A DNA stretch of 64,000 nt. Source: Podocnemis expansa (lineage: Eukaryota; Chordata; Testudines; Podocnemididae). A model generated the notes under the pieces. The model made no database searches. It was not told the DNA's origin and saw only the letters and a program-made list of their open reading frames with translations. The stretch lies in the NCBI GenBank assembly GCA_007922195.1, contig ML682091.1, positions 682,570 through 746,569 on the forward strand. The letters run 5' to 3'. Both the position numbers and the translations under genes were made by a program. Below, one piece after another: positions 1 through 12,145 of this stretch. Every line of letters begins with the position of its first letter. Position 1 is the stretch's first letter.

Positions 1-947
1 AGCCTGTATGTGGGTCCTCTGCAATCTGTCTGCAAACAACCAGCATACAGCAAGGTAGGCTGAGCCCCTGCCTTAGAAGCAGGCTGCTTTGTCTCTCTCT
101 GTATTTGGCTGTTGTGTGTTCAAGTTCTGGATTCCTAGGAATAAGGCAGTGTTACATTGCAGCCTCCCAGAAAGAGTATTTATGTTTTATTTATATTTTG
201 TTTTTCACTCTCTCTCTGCATTCTGTGAACATAACATCCAGGTAATACCAAGCATATCATAGTAGACTAACCAGCAGTGCCATGCTTTGAGACTTCAGAT
301 GAATAGATTTTTTCAACTGTTACATTTTTATTATTATAGACACGATCTTATCTGAAGTAAGAGGCTGTATTAACCAAATTGTTTGGTAGATAGAAACACC
401 TAGAATCAAGACCCTCTTTTCCACCTAAAAATTAAGATGTTTATAGGTCTCACTTTATTTCTGACTATTTTGGGTCTGAACTTTTATTACTGATATTTTC
501 AGTTGTGATCTAAATAGCAGGGCTCAGTCTCAGACCCTACCCAGGGCTCTTTTCTGCTGCTTATGAAAAATGACTTTTTTTGGTCAGATTTTTGTAACTA
601 CTCCACACCCAGAAACTCTCCCCCAAAATGAACAAGAATTCCCTCCTTCCCAGCACACACACAGAAGTCAGACATAACCCTTCCCTCCCCCCAATGAGAT
701 GAGACAATCACTGGATACTCAGGTGCTCTGAGAATATGTCCGATCAGTCCAGCATCTTAGCCTGCAGGGTCCTAAACAGGCTCATTTCTACAGGAGTGTA
801 AGAGACTTGAGGGTGCTCAGGGCTTTCCAAGCAGAGCTCAACATCTTGAAGGTTCAGGCCAATAATGAGAAGATACAATTTTAAATACTCTCCCCCCATG
901 CCTGCAACACCTCTGTCTATCTATGAACAGCTTGGACAGGCACTGAC
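1..947. other. Intronic or flanking DNA, no exon seen
   Basis: This stretch is downstream, in transcription sense, of the last butyrophilin-like exon visible in the window. I looked for a hydrophobic transmembrane exon on the minus strand and saw none. The sequence is AT-rich with no recognisable repeat boundary. Confidence 0.4.
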
Positions 948-1232
948 CAGCAATGAAAATCTGTGACTCCCTCTCCTGGTTTAGATAGGGGTTCCTGACA
1001 CGGCAGGACATTTTTTGGTTGGATTCCTTGGTTACAACAATAGACATCTCTGTTTGAAACAGGCCATTGGCCTCTGGGGATATTTTTTCAGAGGCTGATG
1101 GTAAGAGCTGCCCCTGGAGATCTCGCCACAGCATGTTGGGCTCTGGGTACCATCCTGATGATCGACACACAACACGGATCTCATTGCTACCATGTCCGTC
1201 CTCCACAGAGATGGCAGGAACAGAGCCCACAC
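948..1232 (-). CDS. Butyrophilin-like gene, IgC-type exon
   Basis: This exon encodes a membrane-proximal immunoglobulin constant-type domain of a butyrophilin-like cell-surface protein. The translation has the two canonical Ig cysteines, one in a VVCRSSGWYPEP context and one in MSCRVRN, and the GWYPEP core typical of butyrophilin second domains. On the minus strand the exon opens after a CTGTAG acceptor and closes at a GTCAGT donor. It is 285 bp and symmetric phase 1, close to the roughly 282 bp usual for this exon. There are no stops. It follows the IgV exon across a 5.9-kb intron. Butyrophilin-like proteins regulate T cells in vertebrates; that role here is inferred from the family. The transmembrane and any B30.2 exons would lie left of the window. 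Confidence 0.85.
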
Positions 1233-1716
1233 CTACAGAAAAAATGAAAGAACTTGTGATGACCCTACAGTGCCTGGTAATGAGACAATAGGTTTTACAC
1301 TATTCTGAAAAGCCATTTTAAAAAAAAAAACCTATAAATTGAATGCGAGTCCACAGGGCTGATTAATTGTACTGGCAAGATTCAAATTTGACATAGGGTA
1401 TAATTAATGTTAATGCCAGCAAGGCTATTGTGCGCACAAACTTGCTCCATTTTAGTTAAAGAGGATTAGTTAAACCAGTGCAAACCCCTGTGTGAACACT
1501 CTTAACTCAAAGAGGAACTGAGTTGATCTAAATTAATACAAGGCATTTCCAATCCATTCAAGGTTATCCACAAGGGGTTAAAGTACATGGGAATGCCCAG
1601 GAAATCCATTCCAGGACCCCACAAATCTGACAGGCCAGAGTTTTGTGGCCCATATTCTAGAATCTAGAAAAGTTGGGCCCATACATGCATGAAGGGGCCT
1701 AGAAAGTGTCCATTGT
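1233..1716. other. Intron, no recognised element
   Basis: This is the intron between the IgC and IgV exons. It contains a short A-run near 1320 and no coding or repeat structure that I can name. Confidence 0.4.
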
Positions 1717-2640
1717 CCATTAACTTAATTGGATGGCCGCCACGCCTGGGCCATCAGTTAAGTAGGTGAAGTGCAGCAGATGGCCCCTTCAACTGAATGG
1801 CCGTTGACACCCAATTGATTTCTACAGGGCTAGGCATAGGTGGGCACTGCCCGAATTGCAAGATCTGTGAGATGGTGAAGACATGAGTCATGCTCACCTG
1901 AAGTTTCCTGCCTTACCTGTAATCAGCAAACTTTGGCCAATCATAGCCACTGGTGGGAAACAAACAGTTTAAAAACCCAGGGTTTGGGGTGATCAGCATG
2001 ATGGTTCCTGACATCCTGCCTGGCCTGATCACCCAGACACTGACCTCCTCTGCTCACGAGTTCTTCCCCAAGCGTACCACGATTGAAACTGCCGGCCGAG
2101 TAACAAGTCTCTCTCTCTCTCTCTCCTGCTTGTAATGCTGCTGCTGCTGCTGCTGGTGGAATTGGCAAGAGCCTGCCCCTGCAGCTTTCTTTAAAATAAG
2201 TTACCTCCTCTTTGGCTGCTGTTTTAGCCATTGCTCTCCCCCAGCTCCAACAAGCCCATACTCCTAAGAGCAGGCTTGTCCTTTGCCTTCTGGCTTCCTC
2301 TTTTTTTTTAATTGCTGCTTTGCTCTCCACTGTTTAAAAAAGTTCCCGTGTCTCCAATTGTTTGCCACTGCTCTGTTTTGCTTGTTATGTCTCTCCCCTC
2401 TAATTGTGTTTGAACTTAGGATACCTTATAAGTACTACTTTGAGTTGCAACACTGTTTCAGTTTAATCTGTAAACCTTAGAAGTGTTAGGATAGATTGTA
2501 AGATTGTTTCATTTAGTTTGTAAACCTTAGAGTTAGTGTGCCAGGTCATTTTGCCTTCCCCTCTGTGACTACCCTGAGCTAAATAAACTTTTCTTAAACT
2601 TTCCTTGTCCCCTCTTTAGTTTTTGAATTCCCCCGTGTGC
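1717..2640 (+). repeat. Possible LTR-like sequence (unclassified)
   Basis: The segment has LTR-like features in the plus direction. These are a CCAAT-like GGCCAATCAT near 1934, a TTTAAAA box near 1969, CT and CTG microsatellites at 2108-2155, and an AATAAA at about 2582 followed by a T-rich stretch. I could not define TG/CA ends or a target duplication, so this may instead be ordinary intron with simple repeats. Confidence 0.25.
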
Positions 2641-2649
2641 TCCGACTTC

Positions 2650-3010
2650 CCCGCGGCTCCTTTCCCTGTCCCTGCCGCTCCCACGGCTCCTTTCCCTGTC
2701 CCCGCCGCTCCCATGGCTCCTTTCCTTGTCCCTGCTGCTCCCGTGGCTCCCCTCCGCTGCTGCTCGCTGCTGCCGCCGGCTCCCCACGGCTCCCCTTTGC
2801 TCCCGCTTGCTGATTTCCACAGCTCCTTTCCCTGTCCCTGCTGCTTCCCGCGGCTCCTTTCCCTGTCCCTGCCACTCCCGTGGCTCCTGTCCCTGTTCCG
2901 GCCGCTCCCCTCCCTGCGGCTTCCACGGTACCCCCTCCCCCTTTTGCTGCCACTTCCTGCTGCCGCCAGCACCTGCCGCCCCTTTTCCCCACTGCGCAGC
3001 CCCCTTCTGC
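2650..3010. repeat. C-rich minisatellite, about 30-bp unit
   Basis: Degenerate tandem copies of a unit resembling GGCTCCTTTCCCTGTCCC, alternating with TGCCGCTCCC, run through this block. It produces proline- and alanine-rich or arginine- and glycine-rich open frames on both strands. Those frames reflect the repeat rather than a gene. Confidence 0.65.
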
Positions 3011-6000
3011 CTCCCTCTGTGCCAACCTTAAAATTCCTGCTTCCCCGCTGGTTTTCACTCTTCTCTGCTACTGCTGCACACTGAGATTGTATTGTACCCC
3101 CCTTTTACCTATATGGTGTTAGAATATCTTTCAAGTCACTGTGATTCAATTTATAACTGTGGGATAAGTCAGTTTGAGGACCACCATTGTCCCCCAACTT
3201 GTTCCACTCCATAAAGTTAAGTTTATTTGACAAACCCCCATTGTAAAAAGCAGTGACAAACTTCATATACATACATCTCATGATTAATTTTGTATTAATA
3301 TTCAGTTTTAATTAAGATTAAATTGTACCCCACTGGTATGGTAATTGCCTCCCAAGATCCTCAAAGTAACGAACCTGCTGGCAGGGTGAGAAAGTAGGAA
3401 GGTTCTGGGGCCAATCAAATTATACTTTAACCACTGGTGTCCCCTTAGGGTTATTGTTAACGGGGAGGTCAGGTTGTGATGGCAGTGCCCCATGACATTT
3501 TAGGGCATAAATGTTGGCAACAGAAAGCTGTACTGCTCTGAGAGCTAGGAAACACCCCACAAAATGTAGACATCAGATGAGAAAGAAATGAAGGGTGAAG
3601 GTAAAACCTTTCCCACCAGGAGCACCACTGGCCTGGGAAAACTCCTGGCACTTGGGCACTGGGACTCGGGACTTGAGCCATGTAAGCCTAGCATCAGCAA
3701 CACCCATGCAGATCACACTTTTACTGATGAGATAAACTGAAATAAAATGATTGTAATCTGAAATAAGAGGCTTCGCTTAACCACAGATCTGAATTCAAAC
3801 TGATTTGGTTATTTCAGTTGCAGCTGGGGTCCAGAAAAGGGCTTAACATGTTTGGAAATTTCACCCAACTGATGCTCCAGAGAGATGCAGAATTGGACAC
3901 ATGTCTGGAGCCTTCTCTGCTCAGGCTTCTGAAGGTTTTTTAACTTTATTTTGATTGGTTTTATGTAAACACAGAATGAACAAAACACGCGGGTGCAAAT
4001 ATTGCAAAAACATGCACTAAACGGAAACAATAGATAAATATCAGAACACAGCATTATTTGCAAAACATGGTTCAGTGAGGCCTGACCCCCCCCCCTTCCA
4101 CATACATGACCTCATGTGAGCTGGGTTGCAGGGTGGGGTCTTGTCCCTTTAGGGGTCAGCATCCCCCAGTATGTGTGCCCATAGTGGCATGTGAACCTAT
4201 TTGGAGTGGTATGCAGTACCCTCCGTGGCACCACAAAAATTGCCACTCCTGCCACTGAAAGCTACTCCAGGCAGTTTCTTTTAGGCTGGTCCAGAAGCTG
4301 GAGCCTGCACTTCCACCCCTCCCTGAGCCACCCACTCCAGCCCTGGTGGCAAATGGGGCAGACTCTGTACTCTCTCACCCTGCCTCTGGGCTGGCCCTCC
4401 CTGCCCCTAGGGCAGAACAGCTGAGCCAGGGGAGGGGCAAGAGAGTGGAGCCTGGCCTCTGGTCTGGTCTGCTCTACCCGTGAGCTGGCCTAGAGCAGAG
4501 GAGGGGTTATGGAGGGCTGGGGGCGCAAAAGCGAAAGCTGGCTCAGGCCACCATAACCCCTTGAGCCTGCTGTGGTGGCTGGGCAGACCCCTTCCCTCCA
4601 CCTCGTTCTAGCCTGCCCAGACAGCCCCTTTCACCATCACCCTGTGCTGAGGAATGAGGATCTGGAACCAACAAAGCACTTGCTGATGGTTAATTTCACA
4701 GTGTTAAAGCAAGCCCCAGCTCTGCTTCAGTCCCAATCACAAAGACTTTTCTTCTTTACAGGAAAATTTCTCTAAGTGCTCTAAGATCTGCCAGCAGACC
4801 TGGGCTGTGGAGATGTTTGTGTGACTCAGAGGAGTGCAGGGCTGGGAATGATCCAAATAATGTGGAATCGTTTCAGGAAAATGTTTGCAAGATACAGACC
4901 AACAGTGTCACTGCCTTCTCCAGTAGCGGGCTGGGCTGCTGATTGAGCAGACAGTGGGACGGCGCTGCCAAGAGGCAGCATAGGATAGTGGTGCTCTAGG
5001 CCAGTGGGGCCCTTCCTATCCCGTGGACCCCACTGGCCTAGAGCATGGATGGGGTGGAGTGAACAAGCCTTGAGCAAAGCAGGCTGGTGGTGCTCTGGGC
5101 CAGCAGGGCCCTGCTTAGTCCAAAACCTGATCTGCCCTGCAGGGCAGCCTGTGTCCCCTGGCTAAGAGAGGCCCCAGCCACTGAGAGCAATGCCAGCCCA
5201 CACCAACCCTGGGCTGTCCTGTCCCACCATACACCACGCCACAATGCTGCCTGCCCCCAGGCACCAACCCTGCCCCCTGCTGAAGACAGGGTGGCTGCCC
5301 AGTGGGTAGCCCTGTCCACACTCAACGTCCCTGCTGGGCATGGTGCCCTGGCCTTTTTTTCTTTTTTTAAGTAACATCCCTGATACAGACCCTGAAATAA
5401 TCCAGCCTTTTGTCAACTTCACAGATTCTAGCAACTTTGAAGTTTGAAAAATACCCTGGGAAGAAATCTGAGTCTGATTTGGGGGAAACTCAGACTGTGT
5501 CAAGGTGGCCAAGTGGTTGGTTTGTTTTTCTTATTTGGGATATGATCTGCATACAGCAGGTAAGGCCTTGTACACAAAGGTCGACTTTTGTCAACAATAG
5601 TCCATGCTGTATGCACTCCACTCCACTCTGCTGATAAAACTGCCCTGTTTGGTGACAAAATAAAACCACCTAAATGCGCGGCATTGGACTTCTGTTGGCA
5701 GAGTTAAGGTGGCCCAGTGTCCCTGTAGAGTGGTGAGGAGATGTTGTACTTGGCAGTTTCACTACTCTAGCAGAGCGTAGCTGCAGTAACTAAAGGAGGG
5801 ATTTTGCAATTCACTGCCAGAGCTGTCCCTGGGACATGCGGAGACGAGCAGGTTACCTGGAGGGATCAATTGCCCCTCATGTCAGCACTGAATTGGGCAA
5901 GTTGTGTTAGTAGCAGAGCATGGACTTCTTGTCGTGGGGATTGTCAACAGCCTGGTGTCAGACAGGGCTTGGTGAGGGGCAGGTGAAGGCAGCATCCCAG

Positions 6001-6177
6001 AAGGAATCCCCATTGTGGGGGTGATGGGATGGTAACATTTTACACATCAGTGGTGGTTTACGTTTTGAAGTCTCAGTGTCTGAGGGCAAACCAAGGGTTC
6101 ACTGCACCTCACCTGAACCTCACATCATTGCTGGTCAGAGAACCAGGTGGATCTCTGTCCCCTTTCTACTCTCTGTG
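3011..6177. other. Intron, no exon recognised
   Basis: This is a large intron of the butyrophilin-like gene. Open frames here are short and overlap on both strands without domain similarity that I recognise. The GC-rich part at 4300-4640 and 5040-5340 looks like old repeat sequence, but I cannot assign a family. Confidence 0.35.
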
Positions 6178-6637
6178 GCTATGTCTACACTATGGACTTA
6201 AGTCGACTTATGGAGGCTTGAGTCAATTTAAGCAAAACCCTGTCCACATTTGGAGTTGAGTAAGTTGACTTCAGGACTTTCGTAAGTCGACTTAATAACT
6301 CTGCCCTTAAAGTTGACTTTAGGGGTTAAGTCGACTTTATTAAGTTGAGTTAACACAATGTGGACATTAAAGTCGACTTAATAAAGTCGACTTAGTTAAG
6401 TGTGGCCATGTAAGTTGACTTTATAAAGTCGACTTAAGACAGGGGACCCACTTAAATTTGACTTAATAAAGTTGACTTTAAATGGGTTCCCTGGCTTAAG
6501 TTGACTTTATAAAGTCGACGTAATGCAGTGTGGACTCACTAAGTCGACTTAATAAGGTCTACTTAAAGTCGACTTTAAGTATACTTTATTAAGTCGACTT
6601 TATAAAGTTGAGTTAACTTTTATAGTGTAGGCATAGC
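6178..6637. mobile_element. MITE-like element rich in GTCGAC palindromes
   Basis: The ends are inverted: GCTATGTCTACACTAT on the left and ATAGTGTAGGCATAGC on the right. The interior is built from variants of the palindrome AAGTCGACTT and its TTAATAAAG spacers, with about ten GTCGAC hexamers in 420 bp. A related element with GGGTATGTCTACACT ends is at 51261-51607. There is no coding capacity, so this is a non-autonomous DNA transposon. The superfamily is not determined. Confidence 0.75.
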
Positions 6638-7176
6638 TTGTGACAGCACCTCCAGGAGTCCAGCCTCCTGCCGCTCCCTGTCCTGGGGTGGGGAATTACC
6701 CAGTGTTCCCACTGTCAGACCAGCCTCTAGCAGCACCCTGTGTATCCGCCACTGTTACCTTGTTGATACCAGGCAAAAGCCAAGATGAATCCTAGCTGGT
6801 GACATCAGTGTGGGGGGATCAGCCACTGCTCTGCCCCAGGTGTGCACAAACAACTGTTGTAAGCACCTGTGAATGTCATCTGCCTGTCTAGGGGTGTTTG
6901 TGTATCTCATTAACCCCTTGCTCTAACAACCCTAAATTTGGGCCACTGGCCCTATCCCAGACTCCAGTGAGTTGCAACAATTTTCAGGACAATCTGAGTA
7001 TGTGCCTGGATTTCAGAGACCTTGGAAAAACTGGCTGTTAAACAGTAACTAGAATCAGCCTTAACCAGAGCAGAGCTACTGACTCACTATAACAAGTAAA
7101 ATCATCCCACCATGAATCCTCTGACTCCACTGATTAACCTACTTAACACATTCAAACATCACATGAAGTTACTGAC
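6638..7176. other. Intron, no recognised element
   Basis: Intronic sequence leads up to the IgV exon donor. I see no repeat or coding structure beyond scattered short open frames. Confidence 0.4.
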
Positions 7177-7524
7177 CTGCCACCTGCAGTTCCAATGGAG
7201 CTTCTTCATAAAATTCACCAGACTGAAACAAACACATGTACTGTCCATCGTCTGAGGGCTGGATATTGCGTATTCTCAGGGAAACTCTCCCGTTAGTGAT
7301 GTTGTCTTTCAGGAGCTCAGTTCTGTTTTGATATTCCAGCATCTGTTCTCCATACTGATCCTTCCCATCATGGTAATGGTGCACGACCATAGAGAACTGG
7401 GATCGCATCCATCTCACCTCCATCTTTTCAGCGCTCATCCCGGGGGAGAGGTAGCAGGACAGGATGGCCTCCCCACCGACAGAGGCTCTGACTGGATGGT
7501 CAGGTCCAATCACGGTGAACTCTG
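7177..7524 (-). CDS. Butyrophilin-like gene, IgV-type exon
   Basis: This exon encodes the N-terminal variable-type Ig domain. It has the butyrophilin/MOG pattern: a GGEAILSCYLSP strand with the first cysteine, a VRWMRSQF tryptophan strand, a Y-rich loop, an N-linked glycosylation sequon (NRTE), and DDGQYMCLFQSG with the second cysteine. The exon is exactly 348 bp between a TCACAG acceptor and a GTCAGT donor, phase 1 at both ends. That is the classic size and phase of butyrophilin IgV exons. The reading frame is fully open. In family members this domain faces the cell exterior and contacts partner receptors or ligands. Its partners here cannot be told from sequence. Confidence 0.9.
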
Positions 7525-8935
7525 CTGTGACGTGCAATGATAAATGGAAATAAATCATCAGGAGCTAAGCATAGCATGAATTCATCAATAAAACTCATAG
7601 TAAGAAGGCATCCTGAACTAGAAATGAGCGCTCCATACCCATGCCCTAGACATATATGAGTACAGAGAGTCACAGGCTTGGGGAGACTGCACTTCTGACC
7701 CCATCCTGGTCTGTTCAAAGATTGTCCCCCTCAGGCCTCCAGCCACCACCCCTCTGGCCACATCACTCTCCCTGCACACACGGGTTTTAGGATTATAATC
7801 AGTGTGTGTCAGTGATTATCAGTAACCAAACAGGAGAGAACATTTAAGGACAAAAGCGTGATGAGGGAGACTTACCATAAACAAATCAAAGGTCTGAACA
7901 CGTCCTCTTTCTACCAAAAGAGTCTCATCAGCCACATGGGAATCTCTGATAGGTTCCAAAGTCTGTCAAACCTTTCTGGTCTAAGCAGTGATTCACAAAC
8001 ATTTGGGCTCATGCCTCCCACCCCCACCCCATTAACTGGCCTGTACCCTCCCAGGAGCTGCAAATAGGAACCAGGACTGGGAGTGGGGCCACGAACTGAC
8101 CCTCAGGATGTATTTGGGGCCAGAGTGCGGCTGGAGCTGTAGCCACAGGGCTCAAGACCAGTGTGATGAACAGGGCTGGGAGCCAGGGCCCAGAGCCAGT
8201 AACGGGGCCGGGATCCAGGCTGTGGCTGAGAGCTGGTGCTGGCCAACAGCAGGGCCTGGGTGTGTGGCATGGCCAGGAGAGGGATGAGGGGACTGGATCA
8301 CAAGTGGGAGTGAAGGCTGGGACTGCAGCTACGGGACAGGACCGGAGCAGAGACTAGAGCAAAGCAGGACTGAGCGGCACTTCCTCTCCACCCTGGGGAA
8401 GCTGGCTCTGGCCCTGCTTTGTCCCCTCCCCTGAAGGTTCCTCCATGCCCTCTAGGAGAGCATGTCCCAGTTTGTGGACCTCTGCTCTGAGGGTTTGTCT
8501 CTTGGTTACCAGATTGTGTCACATTTTAGCTCATGATCTCAGACCTCTGGTCAGTTCAAATCCATTTTTTGTACCAAACATCTTTGTTCTCCTCAGCTTC
8601 TGGTAACTAATCAAAGCCAGACAATGCAGTTTTCCAAGGGAAGGCTCTTCTCTGGAACTGAACCTGCCCCAGAAGTAATTCCAGCCCACAGTTTGTAAAT
8701 CCTAAAGGAGGCTCTGTACCCCTACCCCTTGGTGTAGATTACAACTCCAAACCCACAAAGTTACATAACATATACAGATCCCCCTTAGCAAGGGGAAAGA
8801 AAATTAAAACAGAACATTCATTAAGGGAATTTGATGGTCTGCAAAATACCACATGTGGCTGCTGTGTCTGTCACAGATTAATGTTAGACACTGTCCCTAT
8901 TATATCTGAATAAAGCTTGGAAAAGAAGTCTCATG
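7525..8935. other. Intron 1, left part; nothing assigned
   Basis: This is part of the 5.35-kb intron between the signal-peptide and IgV exons. A GC-rich stretch at 8080-8480 gives open frames on both strands without recognisable domains. Confidence 0.35.
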
Positions 8936-9099
8936 GGTCACGTGTGGTCCCTAAAGATGTTCCCTGCAGCCCACAATGACACTATGGTCCCAGATATTTG
9001 TAATATTGTTGTATGAAAAGGTTTCAGTGGTCTGGCCCTTGGGATAATGTACTAGTCCTCTTGCAGCCCTCGTGGTGATTTGTGTTTGAGACCCCTGGG
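8936..9099. mobile_element. hAT-like MITE, GTTTGAGACCCCTG family (decayed)
   Basis: The sequence is clearly related to the better-preserved copy at 49888-50097 and to the one at 48515-48710. It shares the GACACTAT, ATATTGTTGTATGAAAAGGTT and TAATGTACTAGTCCTC blocks and the terminal GAGACCCCTGG. The left terminal repeat is eroded. Confidence 0.65.
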
Positions 9100-10630
9100 G
9101 GAACCCGTCATGGGACCCTGGGGAAAATGGTGCTCGGGGCCTGGTTCTCTGAAAGAAGACAGCCTTTTTGTGCTGCTCTAGCAAAGGGGCCTCCTCATCT
9201 CCAGCAGGGGTGGTGTAAACCCTGGCAAAGTGTAAAGACATGAAAACATATCATCATTGCTACTCAGGTGATGACTTCAACGGTAAAGTCATAGGTCAGA
9301 TAATGGAGGAAGTAGGAGGGACATAGAAAAGTGCAGAAAAAAGAAACGTGGCTACTGGAACAGCACAGCAATGGGGCAGGAGTGGTTCATAACTGGAAAA
9401 ACTGAGGTTCAGGATTTATTCATGGCTGAAGAATCTGATCTGTGACATATGAGGAAACTGGGAAATGTTTTTTACATAGTTGGTGAGCTCTGTTGTGGTG
9501 CTCGCTGGGTTCTGTGTTTTAGAAGCTAACAGGAACCAGCCAGAGTTGTAGGATGGATGTAACATCTTGGCCTGACAAGGCTGCACGTACCTTCTAACCA
9601 TCAGGGCCGACTCAAGGGGTTGTGGTGCACCAAGCCAAATCTCGCTTTGGCGCCCCCTGCCCCATCTCATTCATGTAACTTGAAAAAGGTTTTCCGAAGT
9701 GTATTTACAACCAAAAATTCAAATAGCAAGATTAACTCATTCCTTTAATCTAAATATGAAAATAAAATAATATTGATGAATTTAAATTTAGTTAATAAGT
9801 AACATTTGTCATGTACAATCTTACTAAAATTTTGCTTTCTCTCAGTCCCTATATGTCTTAAGTCAACGTCCAAAAAACTGAGGCAAAATGGGGGGGGAGA
9901 GGGAGGCAGGGGAAGAGACTCCTTGTCTGCTTTTGAAAACTTACCTGATGCACATGATTTCCCAAATGGCACAGAGCAAGGAACAGCAAACCAAGCAGAG
10001 TTTTGTGACACTTTTAAAGACTAATGTGACACATGACTCACGGCAACCTCTCTGGAATTTGTCTTCGGGCAGGAAGGGTTTAGGGATCTAAACCTCAGGT
10101 TTGACTCTTGCAGGTTTGAGCTGTACCAGGATCACCTTGGTTTGCTATTCCTATGAGGTAGCCAGGTGGAATTGTAAGCAATTTACTGTGCAGTAATCTT
10201 TCAGATGAGATCTTAAAAATCCAGGACACATCCTGGGCTCCAGACCAGCTCTGTCTCTCACCTCCTATGGGACTTGTAACACATCCCTTCCTTTCTCTTC
10301 ACTGATTAGCCCATCAGTTCTTTGGAACAAGGGCTGTCTGTCATTCCATTTGTGCGGTACCCTGCTGTCACAGGATGCACATCTGTGCATCCTGGCTTAT
10401 GATATATATTAGGATTTTCCTGTTCACTTGTATACTGATTGTATGATTTGTTGCCAATTACACCATGGAATGTTTTTTTTATGGATGCCCCTAACCTATT
10501 CTACATGATTAGTATGATACCATGTTTCCTGCAACTTCTTGCTTGTGCACAGACATGTAGCATGTTTAGCATGGCTCAGGCGGTTGGTGAGAGGGAAACA
10601 GAGCTCTCTCCCAACAAAGTTCCAACAGGG
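9100..10630. other. Intron 1, middle part
   Basis: No exon is recognised. A short block at 9603-9660 starts CAGGGCCGACTCAAG and resembles the ends seen near 13783 and 50290. It is probably a dispersed non-autonomous element whose other end I cannot fix. Confidence 0.3.
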
Positions 10631-10862
10631 CAGCTGTGTTAGTCTAGTCCAGCTGAAAAAAAACAAGGAGCCCTATGGCACTTAAAGACTAAACAGTTTA
10701 TTTATCACATGAGCTTTTGCAGAAGAAAATCCCACTTTGTCAGATGTTTTGAAGAGGATGAAAACATGAAAGCTCATGTGATAAATAAATTTGTTAGTCT
10801 TTTAAGTGCCGCAGGACACCTTGGTTTTTTTTTTGCTGAATTAGACTAACAGGGCTGCCAGC
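10631..10862. mobile_element. Foldback Penelope-type terminal unit pair
   Basis: Two inverted arms face each other. The left arm has TGTGTTAGTCTAGT, ACAAGGAG, GGCACTTAAAGACTAA, CATGAGCTTTTGCAG and CCCACTTTGTCAGATG in order. The right arm repeats them in reverse complement and ends TTAGACTAACAGGG. The same arm occurs at nine further places in this window, two of them (45455 and 63495) beside Penelope-like coding fragments. I therefore read it as the terminal repeat of a Penelope-like retroelement arranged as a foldback. A DNA-transposon foldback is the alternative. Confidence 0.65.
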
Positions 10863-10954
10863 TGGACGAGTTTGTTTTCACTCCTCACCTTTCCCATTCT
10901 GGCAGATGTGATTTCTTTGTCTCCTCTGAGCCACCTCAATCAGCATATCTTTGT

Positions 10955-11205
10955 AAAAACAAACAAGGAGTTCTGTGGCACTTAAAGACTAACAAATTCA
11001 TTTATTGCATGAGCTTCTCCCACTTTGTCAGATGCTTTGAAGATGAGGAAAATTACAGAATTCTGTAATTTCCCTCATCTTCAAAGCATCTAACGAAATG
11101 GGATTTTCTCTCACAAAACTTTGTGTGATAAATAAATCTGTTAGGCTTTAAAAATCCCACAGTTCTCCTTGTTTGTTTTTATTGAACTAGACTAACCTGG
11201 CTGTT
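10955..11205. mobile_element. Near-perfect palindromic foldback element
   Basis: This is a second head-to-head copy of the same terminal unit. The arms meet around 11060 at a stretch with AGAATTCT at its centre. Each arm is about 115 bp and carries the ACAAGGAG, GCACTTAAAGACTAAC and CATGAGCTT blocks. The outer right end reads TTGAACTAGACTAACC. It would form a long hairpin as RNA or single-stranded DNA. Confidence 0.7.
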
Positions 11206-12019
11206 ATGTAGTGGTGTGTGTCAGTTTTGGTGGTTGTCTTATTTTTTTTTCCTTCCTTCTTTCTTTTTTTTTTTTTCCATTTACAAATAAATGTGGCCTG
11301 TTGTTTTGTCCCCTGAAGAGAGCCTGCTGCTAGTATTGTGGGAGAGTGGTACAGCCACCCTCAGGCTCCCTCATTGCAATGCCACCTGTGCTTGGGAAGG
11401 AAGGGAGAAGAGGGGAGAGACCCCAGCCAAACTGTCTGGGCTGTGTTGGGGGAGCCCTCCTCAGCCCTCTTTTGCAAAGTGCATTGAGATGAAGAATGCT
11501 ATAAGGGTTAAATCTAACAAGAGTGAGGGATTATTTCAGTGTTTATTGAGCAGTTTTCAGCTGTAGATCTCAAAGCACTTTTCAAAGGGAGGTAAAGCTC
11601 ATCACCATTTTTATTTTGCAGGTGAGGGAACTGAGTCCCAGGAAGGAAAAGTGACTTTCCCAAGCAGGTTGGGGCACAGCCAGAAAGAGACCTTTGGTCT
11701 CCCAAGTGCCAAGCCCAGTGCCCTAATAAATGCTGTCCTTCTGTGTATAGTTTAACTTATTTTTTCTTTTTAAACTAGAGACCTGTCATTGGTTTTAAAC
11801 CAGATCATGTTACTGTCAGCAAGCCCTGGTATCCCCTTCATCCCCAGCAACAGCCAGCAAGGGAAACTAGATGACACTGGAAGGGAAAAGAGACTGCTGT
11901 CACCAGCCCAAAAGTTTGTGTCCTCCCTCTTCATTGCACTGACTGGACTGTGCACTCCCTCTTCATTGCACTGACTAACTGTGCTCAGATCCAACCTTAT
12001 CTACACAGAAGTGACCGCC
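11206..12019. other. Intron 1, right part
   Basis: The block contains a T- and C-rich tract at 11240-11285. I see no exon or named repeat. Confidence 0.35.
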
Positions 12020-12145
12020 AGCAGCTGAAAAACAAACAAGGAGTCCTGTGGCACTTAAAGACTAATGAATTTATTTACTGCATGAGCTTTCCTGGGATAA
12101 AATCCTACTTTGTCAGATGCTTTGAAGATGGGGGAAATAAACTCC
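12020..12145 (+). mobile_element. Single terminal unit, Penelope-type
   Basis: One arm of the dispersed unit is present, from AAAACAAACAAGGAG through GGCACTTAAAGACTAA and GAGCTTTCCTGGG to CTTTGTCAGATGC. Unlike the copies at 10.6 and 11.0 kb, there is no inverted partner beside it. Confidence 0.65.

Noticed and set aside
2594..3122. Overlapping open frames of 80-154 codons on both strands
   Set aside because: They come from the C-rich minisatellite and have low-complexity translations.
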